Positions 8,614-17,082 of a stretch of DNA of 64,000 bases are shown in pieces. Both the position numbers and the translations under genes were made by a program. The stretch covers positions 5,084,001 to 5,148,000 of the forward strand of contig NZ_CP022098.1 in NCBI RefSeq assembly GCF_002305875.1, read 5' to 3'. The notes below the pieces were generated by a model. The model saw only the letters and a program-made list of their open reading frames with translations. It searched no databases and was not told where the DNA came from. How positions within the stretch are numbered: the first letter of the stretch is position 1; every line of letters starts with the position of its first letter. Source of the stretch: Cystobacter fuscus (lineage in GTDB: Bacteria > Myxococcota > Myxococcia > Myxococcales > Myxococcaceae).

Positions 8614-9084
8614 CTAGACTTCCTCGTCGGGCAGGAGCGTGCACAGTAGCTCGTCGTCGGGTCCGAGCGGGCGCCAGCCGGGGGGCGGTGGCGTGGCGAG
8701 GAGCGCTGCGCTGATCTGCCTTGCTCTGTCCTGGTGCGTATCCGGGGTGTAGGCAATCCACGAACTGAGCGCCTTGGCGACTGCGAAACGGTTGGCGTCA
8801 TCCAGTACGGCCGGCCAGCCGTTGGGGAGACCTTCGGACAGCTCGCGCACCAACTGTCCGCGCGCCAACCGCGTGAGCCGATGGCTCCGTTCCGCCTCGG
8901 CCACCAGTCCGCTGAACACCTGCACGGCATTGATGTCATCCTCGCCGAGTTCCTGGGCCAGTGCCACCAACGATGCGCTGGGACGGGCGTCGGCGAAGGC
9001 GGTGAGGGAGTCGTAACCCCGCTCGCGGATTCGCTTATACAAGCGGACCTTCCAGTTGCCCTGCCAGGATCGTCCGTTGGTCAT
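8614..9084 (-). CDS. Putative immunity partner of the DUF2380-like lipoprotein
   Basis: 156 aa from the ATG at 9084, which overlaps the stop of the upstream lipoprotein gene by ATGA. The start is fixed by that overlap and the MTNGRSWQGNWK opening. It is cytoplasmic, acidic to neutral, mainly helical, with no catalytic motif. I recall similar proteins only as downstream partners of DUF2380-type lipoproteins in myxobacteria, but cannot check this. The tight coupling, small size and lack of export signal fit an immunity protein. The function is inferred from position alone. Confidence 0.6.
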   Translation of the reverse strand: MTNGRSWQGNWKVRLYKRIRERGYDSLTAFADARPSASLVALAQELGEDDINAVQVFSGLVAEAERSHRLTRLARGQLVRELSEGLPNGWPAVLDDANRFAVAKALSSWIAYTPDTHQDRARQISAALLATPPPPGWRPLGPDDELLCTLLPDEEV

Positions 9085-10610
9085 CGGCCCCTCCAGGGGG
9101 TGAAGTTCATCGGAAGATCGTAGCGCTTCATGTGAAACGCGACTCTTTCCAGGATCTCGCTTCGCGTCAACATCCGTCCGGCCAACATCTCGGCGTCGCG
9201 CAACTCGCTCATGATCATCCGATTCCATTCACCGGGCCACATGCGACCCAGGCGCCAGTTGCCACCGCCGTGTATTGCCTGATGGCTTGCCTGCTCCAGC
9301 TTGACGCAGAACTGGTCGATGCTCATTTCACCGGTGAAGCCGCGCTTCTCGAACCATTCGCGCTGCTCTCGCGGCAGGACGTGGTGCTCCGGTGGCTCGG
9401 CCATGCCGGCTCCCGCTCTGTCCGTCACTCGCATGCCTTGCACTTCGGGCCCATCGCCGAGTGCGTCGCGCACGCCCTTGGGCAGCTCGCCGTGAGACTG
9501 CGCCAGCATCACCTGGCCGGCTTGTATCCGCACGGCCGCGCTGACGGCGGGAAGTGAAATGACGCCCGCGCGCACTAACTGGCGCATCATCTCCACCCAC
9601 TCGGCGGACACGACCAGGCGCGTGCTCATCATCACGCCGTTGCCGCCCACCGAAAGGCCCATGTCGAGCAGCGCGGGAGCGGACGGAGGCACCGACGGCA
9701 GCGAGAACTTCAACGCCGAGAGCAGGGTGAGCGCTTCGATGGCCTCCTTGAGCACCATCATTTTCGCGACGTTCTCTGCCCCCTCGCGCATGGTCTCGAG
9801 GGTCGCGGTGAACTCGCCCGTGAGATGGCCTACCAGCGCGGGGACATCTTGCGCCGCGGCCTCCACTTGCCCGGGCTCCTGGGATGAGAGCGCCGTCATG
9901 GCGGGCTCGAGCATCTCCTGCCAACGCCACATGTCCGCGAACATCCTCTCCACGCTGTAGAGGTGTTGGGTGAGCGCGGTGTTGCTGAGGTGGATGAAGT
10001 CGAGCCAGACGGCGAGCAGGAGCGAGCCCATCATGGCGGCCTCGAGCCGTGGGCCAGCGAGGCGCAACAGGGCGAGCTGCATGTTCGGGTCATCCACCTG
10101 CGAGGCGGCGTTGGCGAGCCTCGTGGCGGCGGCGAGCTGGGCGTCAATCCACCGCAGCTGCTCGGCACCGTAATTGACATAGCGGACGAAGACGCCATTT
10201 CCGCCACCAATGTTTCGTTCATGGGCCTTGAGTTTGGAGAATTCGCCGGAGATGCGGTGGGTGGAGCCCGACACGTCGAGAAGGGCATGGCGAAAGGCCA
10301 GCTGGGCCGCGAGGGTTTCCTGCCGTGCGTCCCGCTCCGCGCTGTTGGGGCCCATCGCCGTTACCTCATCCCGGGAGGCGCGGCGTCGGTGCAGCCGCTC
10401 CGGTGCGTCGGACTCAGTTGTTGCGGCGAGGGCGTGCGGAACCTCGACGCCCGGCCCCTCGGCCAATGAGGACGCGGCGGCCTCGCGCGGCGTGTAGCGC
10501 AGGTTCATCCCCCGGCCGGGTGGTGACGTTAGCGGTATGCAGCCGGTGGACAGTAGGGCCAGGGCGAGTGGTAGGCCCACCCACCGGGTTCTGGGCGAGT
10601 CAGCGCGCAT
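9081..10610 (-). CDS. DUF2380-like lipoprotein, candidate polymorphic toxin
   Basis: 509 aa. The N-terminus is a lipoprotein signal with lipobox LSTGC (Cys about residue 23). The middle is a long helical, Ala/Leu-rich region (about residues 80-380). The last 100 residues have the DUF2380-type signature: HHVLP, a WFEKRGF segment, then HQAIHGGGNW and a WPGEWNRMI stretch. The His/Gly/Trp-rich tail resembles an HNH/WHH-type nuclease fold. Myxobacterial SitA toxins are lipoproteins with variable C-terminal toxin domains, exchanged between kin by outer-membrane exchange. This protein has the same overall layout and a tightly coupled partner. Toxicity is inferred. No good ribosome site precedes the ATG. 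Confidence 0.7.
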   Translation of the reverse strand: MRADSPRTRWVGLPLALALLSTGCIPLTSPPGRGMNLRYTPREAAASSLAEGPGVEVPHALAATTESDAPERLHRRRASRDEVTAMGPNSAERDARQETLAAQLAFRHALLDVSGSTHRISGEFSKLKAHERNIGGGNGVFVRYVNYGAEQLRWIDAQLAAATRLANAASQVDDPNMQLALLRLAGPRLEAAMMGSLLLAVWLDFIHLSNTALTQHLYSVERMFADMWRWQEMLEPAMTALSSQEPGQVEAAAQDVPALVGHLTGEFTATLETMREGAENVAKMMVLKEAIEALTLLSALKFSLPSVPPSAPALLDMGLSVGGNGVMMSTRLVVSAEWVEMMRQLVRAGVISLPAVSAAVRIQAGQVMLAQSHGELPKGVRDALGDGPEVQGMRVTDRAGAGMAEPPEHHVLPREQREWFEKRGFTGEMSIDQFCVKLEQASHQAIHGGGNWRLGRMWPGEWNRMIMSELRDAEMLAGRMLTRSEILERVAFHMKRYDLPMNFTPWRGR

Positions 10611-10627
10611 TCCCGAACATCATCACG

Positions 10628-10805
10628 AAGGGCCCGTGCTGGCCTCCAAAAACAAACCGCGTCCCCTCCATGAGGAGAGGACGCGGCGGGGAAACTCCAA
10701 CCGTCGGCCGTGCTTCAGGGCGACGGCGCAGGGAGGGCGGGCTCCCCGTGGTGCGGCTGGGACTCGGGCTTCGTCTCCCCCCGCAGCCGCTGCATCAACA
10801 CATAC
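10628..10805. repeat. 178-bp direct repeat, copy B (native RND 3' end plus terminator)
   Basis: The original copy of the repeat described at 8426-8603. It holds the true 3' end of the RND pump gene and its terminator. The two copies bracket exactly the lipoprotein/partner pair, which is the arrangement left when a module enters the 3' flank of a gene and duplicates it. Confidence 0.95.
10657..10686 (-). terminator. Rho-independent terminator of the RND efflux operon
   Basis: Perfectly placed 29 bp after the pump stop codon. The hairpin has arms CCGCGTCC and GGACGCGG extended by CTCC/GGAG with one mismatch and an ATGA loop. On the minus strand a T-rich tract TTTGTTTTTGG follows. It separates the pump operon from the lipoprotein gene at 9081-10610. 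Confidence 0.8.
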
Positions 10806-13800
10806 AGGCCGGGGATGAAGAGGAAGTTGACCACCGTGGACACCAGCATTCCGCCGAACACCGCCGTGCCCAGCGAGTTGCGCGAGGCGGCGCCCGCGCC
10901 CGTGGCCGTCATCAGCGGCACCACGCCCAACAGGAACGCGATGGACGTCATCAGGATGGGCCGCAAGCGCACCGCCGCCGCCTCTACCACCGCCTCCGCC
11001 GCGCTCTTGCCACTCGCACGCAGCTGCTCGGCGAACTCCACGATGAGGATGGCGTTCTTGCTCGCCAGACCCACCAGCATCACCAGTCCCACCTGGCAGA
11101 ACACGTCGTTGGCGTAGCCCCGCGACAGCTGCAACCCGATGGCGCCCATGATCGCCAGTGGCACCGACAGGATGATGACGAAGGGCAGGGTGAAGCTCTC
11201 GTACTGCGCCGCGAGCACCAGGAACACGAACAGGATGCCCAGGCCGAAGATGATGGCCGTCTGGCCTCCACTCTCCTTCTGCTCGAGGCTGATGCCCGTC
11301 CACTCCGCGCTCATGCCCTGCGGCAGCCGCTCCAGGGCCAGCCCCTCCATCGCCTCGAGCGCCTGGCCAGAGGAGACGCCCGGCGCGCCCTGGCCGTTGA
11401 TCTCCGCCGAGCGGAACAGGTTGTAGTGCCGGATGACCTGCGCGGACACCGTGGGCTCCACCTTCACCAGCGACTCCAGGGGAATCATCGCGCCGCTGTC
11501 ACTGCGCACGTAGAACGAGCCGATGTCCTCGGGCGTGTCGCGGAACTGCTGCTCGGCCTGCATGTACACGCGGTAGGTGCGGTTGGCGTAGTTGAAGTCG
11601 TTGACGTACTGGCTGCCCATGTAGATCTGCATCGTGCTGAAGATCTGCTCCACGGGCACGCCGAGCGCCTTGGCCTTCTGCCGGTCCACCTCCACGTCGA
11701 GCAGCGGCGTGTCGGCGTTGAAGGAGCTGAAGACGCCGCGCAGCCGGCCTTCCTCGTTGCCACTCATCACGAGCTCCTGCGTGGCCGCCGCGATATCGTC
11801 CAGCGTGCGCGTGCCCGCGTTGTCCTGGACGATGTACTGGAAGCCGCCCACGCTGCCCACGCCGCGGATGGCCGGAGGCTGGAAGGGCAGCACACGCGCC
11901 CCGCCGATGCGGCTGAACGGCCCGCGCAGCCGCTCGACGATGGCCGCCACGGACTGCTCCTTGCCCAGCCGATCCTCCCACGGCTTGAGCAGGGTGAAGA
12001 CGGTGGCGTAGTTGGAGCCGTTGCCCTGCATGGAGAAGCCACCGATGGCGAACATGGTGATCACCTCGGGCTGATCCTTGAGCACCTTCTCCACGTCCAT
12101 GAGCACCTTCTCCGTCTGGGCGAGCGACATGCCCTCGGGGCCCTGGATGGAGACGATGAGATAGCCCTGGTCCTCGTCCGGGATGAAGCCGGTGGGCGCC
12201 GAGCGGAAGAGCAGCCCCGTGGCCGCGATGCACAGGAGGAAGGCGACGAGGATGAGCAGGGGGTAGCGCAGCACGGCGTGCAGGCCGCGGCTGTACGTGT
12301 CACGCGTCCAGTCGAGCGCCTTGTCCACCATGCGGAAGAAGATCCACTTCTCTCCGTGGTGGTGGCGCAGCAGGCGCGCGCTCAGGGCGGGCGTCAGGGT
12401 GAGGGCGCAGAAGGTGGACAGCGCCACGGACGCGGCGATGGTGAGCGCGAACTGACGGTAGATGGCGCCCGTGGTGCCCGGGAACAAGGCCACCGGGACG
12501 AACACCGCCACCAGCACGATGGAGATGGCCACCACCGCGCCCGCCACTTCCTTCATGCCCTCGCGCGCCGCCTCGAAGGGCGACAGGCCCCGCTCGGCCA
12601 TGAGCCGCTCGATGTTCTCGATCACCACGATGGCGTCGTCCACCACGAGACCCGTGGCCAGCGTCAGGCCGAACAGGGTGAGCGTGTTGATGGAGAAGCC
12701 CATCAGGTAGACGAAGGCGAAGGTGCCCACCAGCGACACCGGCAGGGTGATGGCGGTGATGAGCACGCTGCGCCAGCCGTGCAGGAACAGGAAGATGACG
12801 AGGATGACGAGCCCGATGGCCTCGATGAGCGTGTGGATCACCTCGTTGATGGAGGCGCGCACCGCGAGCGTGGTGTCCGTGCCCGTCTTGAACTCGAGCC
12901 CCGGGGGGAACTGCTTGCTCAGCCGCTCCAGCTCCCGGTACACGCCGTCGCGCACGTCGAGCGCGTTGGCGGTGGGCAACTGGAAGATGGCCAGGCCCAC
13001 GCCCGGCTTGCTGTTGAAGCGCAACAGCGTGCCGTAGTTCTCCGCGCCCATCTCCACGCGGCCGAGATCCTTCACCCGCACGAGCTTGCCGTCCGCGCTG
13101 CGCTGGACGACGACCTCACCGAACTCCTCGGGCTCCACGAGCCGGCCATGGGCGCGCACGGCCATCTGATAGGGCTGCTCGGTGGTGGAGGGGGGCTGGC
13201 CCACCTGGCCCGCGGCCACCTGGAGGTTCTGCTCCTGGAGGGCGCGCGTCACGTCCTGCGGCGTGAGGCCGCGGCTGGCGAGCTTGGTGGGATCCAACCA
13301 CAGGCGCATGGAGAACTTGCGCTCGCCGAAGATACGCACCTCGCCCACGCCCCGCACCCGCTTGATGGCGTCCTTGAGGTTCACGTCCGCGTAGTTGCTC
13401 ATGAACTTCGCGTCGTAGCGGTTGTCGGGGCTGGACAGGCCCACCGTCAGGAGCATCTGGCTGGAGGCCTTGTTCACGACGATGCCCGTCTGGTTCACCA
13501 GCGAGGGCAGACGCGCGGAGGCGCGGCTCACGCGGTTCTGCACGTCGACGGCCGCCACCTCGATGTTGCGCGTGGGCTCGAAGGTGACGGTGATGACGCT
13601 GGTGCCGTCATTGCTGCTCGTGGAGGACATGTAGCGCATGCCCTCCACGCCGTTGATCTCCTGCTCGAGCGGAATGGTGACGGCGCTCTCCACCACCTCG
13701 GCGCTCGCGCCCACGTAGGTGCTCGTGACGGTCACCTGGGGCGGTGCCAGGTCCGGGTACTGGGAGATGGGCAGGGTGGGAATGGCGACCGCCCCCGCCA

Positions 13801-13864
13801 GCGTCAGCAGGATGGAACAGACGGCGGCGAAGACGGGTCTGCGGATGAAGAAGTCGACGAACAC
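10715..13864 (-). CDS. RND efflux pump permease, HAE1 (AcrB/MexB-like)
   Basis: Inner-membrane proton/drug antiporter, about 1049 aa. I prefer the GTG at 13864 because it gives the standard VFVDFFIRRPVF start with GAGGG just upstream; a TTG at 13894 would add ten residues. The proton-relay Asp pair is in LVVDDAIVVIENI (TM4), and the Lys partner is in GLASKNAILIVEF (TM10). Porter-domain segments and the loop before TM7 (FIPDEDQGYLIV) are intact. It is the last gene of a TolC-adaptor-pump operon, ends at a strong terminator, and should export hydrophobic compounds from membrane or periplasm. Confidence 0.95.
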   Translation of the reverse strand: MFVDFFIRRPVFAAVCSILLTLAGAVAIPTLPISQYPDLAPPQVTVTSTYVGASAEVVESAVTIPLEQEINGVEGMRYMSSTSSNDGTSVITVTFEPTRNIEVAAVDVQNRVSRASARLPSLVNQTGIVVNKASSQMLLTVGLSSPDNRYDAKFMSNYADVNLKDAIKRVRGVGEVRIFGERKFSMRLWLDPTKLASRGLTPQDVTRALQEQNLQVAAGQVGQPPSTTEQPYQMAVRAHGRLVEPEEFGEVVVQRSADGKLVRVKDLGRVEMGAENYGTLLRFNSKPGVGLAIFQLPTANALDVRDGVYRELERLSKQFPPGLEFKTGTDTTLAVRASINEVIHTLIEAIGLVILVIFLFLHGWRSVLITAITLPVSLVGTFAFVYLMGFSINTLTLFGLTLATGLVVDDAIVVIENIERLMAERGLSPFEAAREGMKEVAGAVVAISIVLVAVFVPVALFPGTTGAIYRQFALTIAASVALSTFCALTLTPALSARLLRHHHGEKWIFFRMVDKALDWTRDTYSRGLHAVLRYPLLILVAFLLCIAATGLLFRSAPTGFIPDEDQGYLIVSIQGPEGMSLAQTEKVLMDVEKVLKDQPEVITMFAIGGFSMQGNGSNYATVFTLLKPWEDRLGKEQSVAAIVERLRGPFSRIGGARVLPFQPPAIRGVGSVGGFQYIVQDNAGTRTLDDIAAATQELVMSGNEEGRLRGVFSSFNADTPLLDVEVDRQKAKALGVPVEQIFSTMQIYMGSQYVNDFNYANRTYRVYMQAEQQFRDTPEDIGSFYVRSDSGAMIPLESLVKVEPTVSAQVIRHYNLFRSAEINGQGAPGVSSGQALEAMEGLALERLPQGMSAEWTGISLEQKESGGQTAIIFGLGILFVFLVLAAQYESFTLPFVIILSVPLAIMGAIGLQLSRGYANDVFCQVGLVMLVGLASKNAILIVEFAEQLRASGKSAAEAVVEAAAVRLRPILMTSIAFLLGVVPLMTATGAGAASRNSLGTAVFGGMLVSTVVNFLFIPGLYVLMQRLRGETKPESQPHHGEPALPAPSP

Positions 13865-13942
13865 GGCGGTGAGGCCCTCATTCTCTCGGCGCAAGCCGGG
13901 CGCGGCGTCCCTGGGGGGCGCGCCCGGCTTCCACGGGTGTGA

Positions 13943-15118
13943 CTAGCGGCTGCCCCCAGCGGCACCACCGCCGCCGTTGGCTTGCTTCTCGGCCTGGGCG
14001 GGCGGCGCCGCGGGCGCCGGCTCCTTGACCTTCACCGGGGAGCCGTCGCGCAGCGCCTGCAGCGAGCTGACGGCCACACGATCTCCCGGCTTGAGGCCTT
14101 CCTCCACGACATAGGCCATGGCGCCGAGCGCGCCGAGCTGGATGGGCCGGCGGTTGACCACCGTCTGCCCCTCCTTCTCCGACACCACGAGCGCGAAGGG
14201 CTGGCCGCTCTGGCGCAGCACGGCGAGCGCGGGCAGCTGCAGCGCGCTGCGCGTGGAGTAGATGACACGCGCGCGCACCAGCTCGCTCGGGCGCAGGCCC
14301 ACGGTGTTGCGGAAGGCGGCCTTCACCTCCACCAGCTGCGTGCGCGGGTCCGCCTGGGGCGCCACGAAGAAGAGGGGGCTGGAGATGAGCACCTGCCCGT
14401 TGGAGTCGAGCACCTCGAGCGGCGTCTCGGGCCGCAGCGAGCGCGCGCGCTCGGAGGGGATCGCCACGCTCACCTCCAGCACGTCCGCCTGGGCCACGCT
14501 GGTGAGCGGGGTGGTGGTGCCCACGAAGTCACCCAGGCGCACGAGCACGTCGCCCACCGTGCCGGCGAAGGGCGCGCGCACGGTGTTGTACTGCAGCTGC
14601 ACCGCGCGCTGCGCCTCCTGGGCCGCCGCGGCGCGCGTGCTGGCCTCCAGCGCGTCCACCTGCGCCCGCGCCTGCTCCAGCTCCTGGGCGCTGGCGAGGC
14701 CCTCCTTGTAGAGCGACTCGATGCGGGCGCGCGTGCGGCGGGCCTGCTCGAGGTTCACCTCCGTGGAGGCGCGCTGGGCCCGGGCGCTGTCGAGCGCGGC
14801 CGTCGCCTCGCGCGAGTCCACGTCCAGCAGCGCGTCTCCCTGCTCCACCTTCTGGCCGGGACGCACGTGGATCTTGCGCACGTAGCCGGGCACCTGCGAC
14901 AGCACGTTGACGCTCTGCCGCGACAGGAGCGTGCCCAGGTACTCCCCGGTGTCACGCACCTCGCCCGGTGCCAGCCTCACCACCTCCACCTCGCGCGGCG
15001 GCGGAGGCGGCTTGGCGGGTGGCTTGCCACCACATCCCACGGTCCCCGCCAACATCGCGGCTCCCCAGACTCCCATCATCATCGCCTTCAGGGGGCGTCC
15101 CTTCTTCACCAGTCGCAC
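13943..15118 (-). CDS. RND efflux periplasmic adaptor lipoprotein (MFP)
   Basis: 391 aa. The N-terminus is a lipoprotein signal with the Cys in GTVGCGGK (about residue 29), followed by a Pro-rich linker. Next come the lipoyl half-motif VPGYVRKIHVRPGQKVEQG, an Ala/Arg/Glu-rich coiled-coil hairpin (about residues 100-160), the second lipoyl half YNTVRAPFAGTVG, then beta-barrel and membrane-proximal domains. The tail is Pro/Ala/Gly-rich. It bridges the pump and the TolC-like channel. Its start lies 13 bp inside the 3' end of the TolC-like gene, and the pump follows about 80 bp later, so all three are co-transcribed. Confidence 0.93.
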   Translation of the reverse strand: MRLVKKGRPLKAMMMGVWGAAMLAGTVGCGGKPPAKPPPPPREVEVVRLAPGEVRDTGEYLGTLLSRQSVNVLSQVPGYVRKIHVRPGQKVEQGDALLDVDSREATAALDSARAQRASTEVNLEQARRTRARIESLYKEGLASAQELEQARAQVDALEASTRAAAAQEAQRAVQLQYNTVRAPFAGTVGDVLVRLGDFVGTTTPLTSVAQADVLEVSVAIPSERARSLRPETPLEVLDSNGQVLISSPLFFVAPQADPRTQLVEVKAAFRNTVGLRPSELVRARVIYSTRSALQLPALAVLRQSGQPFALVVSEKEGQTVVNRRPIQLGALGAMAYVVEEGLKPGDRVAVSSLQALRDGSPVKVKEPAPAAPPAQAEKQANGGGGAAGGSR

Positions 15119-16494
15119 CGGGCCTCCGTCAAGAATGCGTCCAGGCGCGCCTGGACGAGCTCGAACTCACGCAGAGCCAGCGACAGCTCCGCCTGCCGCA
15201 ACGCCGCTCCGCTCTGCACCAATTCCAAACTGCTCCCGCGGCCCACCTCGTAGGCGCGGCGGGTGAGTTGATCCGTCTTCGCGGCCAGCTCCCGCGACGC
15301 GGCCGAGGTCTTCACCAACGACTCCGAGACACCCACGTTGCGCTTGGCCCGCGCCACCTCCACCTCCACGGTGCGCCGCGTGTTCTCCAGCGTCTCGGCC
15401 GACTGCTGCTCCACGCTCCGACGCTCGCGCACGAGCCCACCCCGCAGGCCGCCCTCCCAGATGGGCACGGACAGCACGGCGACGAGGCTCCAGGTGGTCA
15501 GCGTCGCCGGTGCCGGGTCGGATGTCGTGTAGCCGTTGAGGTTGCTGTTGAGCGCCAGGGTGGGGAGGTAGCCCGCGGTTGCCTGCTGCCTGCTGTCCCG
15601 GGCCGAGTGCAGCTGGGCGCGCGCCGCCTCCACGTCCGAGCGCTTGTCCGCGCTCTCCAGGGCGACGCACTCACTGACCGCCTGCTCGATCAGTCCCTGG
15701 AGCTGGAAGGTGGGCTCCACACCCACCTCCTGGGGCAGGCCGAGCGCGAGGCCGAGCGCCTCGCGGGTGCGGCGCAGTTGCTCGTCTCCGGAGATGAGGG
15801 CCTGCCGGGCGATCTCCACGTCCTGCTGCACGCGCACCACGTCGAGCTGCGTGCCCACGCCGAGCTGGAAGGAGCGCTCGGTGAGCGCCGCCCGCTCGAG
15901 GGCCCTCAGCAGGCCGACCCGATTGAGCTCGGCCGAGCGCTCGGCGGCCACCGTGGCCACGAGCGCGCGGGCGAGCCCCAGGGTGAGGCGCCGCTGCACG
16001 TCCTTCAGGCTCTCCCGGGCGCTCTTCTCGGCGGCCTCGGCGGAGTGCAGCCCGCGCCAGGCGCTCACGTCCACCAGGGACTGGGTGAGAGACGCCGTGG
16101 CGCTCGCCAGCGGCACCGTGGGGATGGGCTGACCCCCCTGGGGGATGACGGGCGCGCCGGTGAGGCCCACGGCGACGCCCGGGTGGAGCAGGTCCGTCGA
16201 GACGCCCGCGCTCAGGCGCGCATTGGGCAGGAGCAGCGACAGCGACTGACGCCAGCGGCCCTCGGCGCGCTGCACGTTGGCCTCGGCGGTCCTCAGGTCC
16301 GTGGAGCGCTCGCGCACCAGCGCCAGGGCCTCCTGCCACGTCGACACCCTCCGGTCGGCGGGCTCCACCGGAGCCAGCATCGGGTCATTCACCTGGGGTT
16401 GGAACGGCGGGGGCGCGGCCGTCGGCTCCTGCGCCGCCGCCAGGGGCGGGGCCGCGGTGAGCGCGAGGACGAGAAGGGCGAGACGGGAGGTCAT
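15106..16494 (-). CDS. TolC family outer-membrane efflux channel
   Basis: About 462 aa. I chose the ATG at 16494 because it begins a normal Sec signal peptide (MTSRLALLVLALTAAPPLAAAQ); the frame opens 30 codons earlier, but that part overlaps the regulatory region. Two tandem helical repeats of the outer-membrane efflux protein family are present, with the paired patterns LRTAEANVQRAEG and ALRQAELSLALRE. The C-terminus ends in a Cys-containing tail, CDW. It forms the exit duct for the RND pump encoded downstream and is the first gene of the operon. Confidence 0.92.
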   Translation of the reverse strand: MTSRLALLVLALTAAPPLAAAQEPTAAPPPFQPQVNDPMLAPVEPADRRVSTWQEALALVRERSTDLRTAEANVQRAEGRWRQSLSLLLPNARLSAGVSTDLLHPGVAVGLTGAPVIPQGGQPIPTVPLASATASLTQSLVDVSAWRGLHSAEAAEKSARESLKDVQRRLTLGLARALVATVAAERSAELNRVGLLRALERAALTERSFQLGVGTQLDVVRVQQDVEIARQALISGDEQLRRTREALGLALGLPQEVGVEPTFQLQGLIEQAVSECVALESADKRSDVEAARAQLHSARDSRQQATAGYLPTLALNSNLNGYTTSDPAPATLTTWSLVAVLSVPIWEGGLRGGLVRERRSVEQQSAETLENTRRTVEVEVARAKRNVGVSESLVKTSAASRELAAKTDQLTRRAYEVGRGSSLELVQSGAALRQAELSLALREFELVQARLDAFLTEARCDW

Positions 16495-16577
16495 ACAGGG
16501 GAGGACACCCGGAAAGATGTGGACGCGGTGCGTGCGGCCCGGGTGTGACTCCCGGAAGAACCGGCGCGTTGCGGCGG

Positions 16578-16616
16578 TTGACAACTATTGTCCACCACAA
16601 GCATTGTCTACGTCAA
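16578..16616. promoter_or_regulatory. Divergent promoter and palindromic operator of the efflux operon
   Basis: A perfect inverted repeat GACAA-CTA-TTGTC occupies 16580-16592, and a further ATTGTC half-site lies at 16603-16608. On the plus strand TTGACA (16578-16583) could be the -35 of the regulator gene. On the minus strand CGTCAA at 16611-16616 reads TTGACG as a -35 and ATTGTC at 16587-16592 reads GACAAT as a -10, with an 18-bp spacer, for the tolC-like gene. One regulator dimer on the palindrome would block both promoters. The sequence elements are direct observations; the control model is inferred. Confidence 0.55.
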
Positions 16617-17060
16617 ATGAGTCTCTGCGAGCAACTTGCTTCTGTGCGCCGGGGTACGCACCGGCTGTTGGTCCGCCGATTGGGTTCGCGGACGCGTCGG
16701 TCGTTGCACCAACTGGTGGCCCTGAAGGTCATCGCCCTGCGGGGTGTGCACACCCAGGCGCAGCTGGCGGAGCAACTGCTCATCGACGCTCCCGCCGCGA
16801 GCCGGCTGGTGGATCGACTCCAGGAGGACGGGCTGGTGACGCGCGAGGCGGGCTCGGATCGCCGCTGTGTGCGGCTCCAGGTGACCAACGCGTGCTGGCC
16901 GGAGGTGGAGGTGTTGGAGGACGAGGTGCAGCGCGTGGACGAGGAGGTGGCGAAGCACCTGTCGCCCGAGGAGATGAGCGAGCTGAAGCGCCTGCTGGAC
17001 AAGGTGCAGGTGGCGCTCGGGACGAACACGGTCGTCGCCGAGAAGCAGCTGGCGGAGTGA
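16617..17060 (+). CDS. MarR-like transcriptional regulator of the efflux operon
   Basis: 147 aa from the ATG at 16617; a longer frame starts inside the operator region and is less likely. The winged-helix core is visible: LKVIALRGVHTQAQLAEQL, then a recognition helix with DAPAASRLVDRLQEDG, then the wing REAGSDRRCVRLQ with the usual D-R-R triad. The last 45 residues form a helix for dimer contact. It is divergent from the RND efflux operon with 122 bp between start codons, a classic layout for a local drug-responsive repressor. Confidence 0.88.
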   Translation: MSLCEQLASVRRGTHRLLVRRLGSRTRRSLHQLVALKVIALRGVHTQAQLAEQLLIDAPAASRLVDRLQEDGLVTREAGSDRRCVRLQVTNACWPEVEVLEDEVQRVDEEVAKHLSPEEMSELKRLLDKVQVALGTNTVVAEKQLAE

Positions 17061-17082
17061 GCGGCGGACGAGGTGTCGCCCG

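Noticed and set aside
10325-13942. 1205-residue open frame on the plus strand
   Set aside because: It is antisense to the RND pump gene, very His/Arg/Gly-rich and without any family pattern. Such long frames are expected opposite GC-rich genes with third-position G or C.
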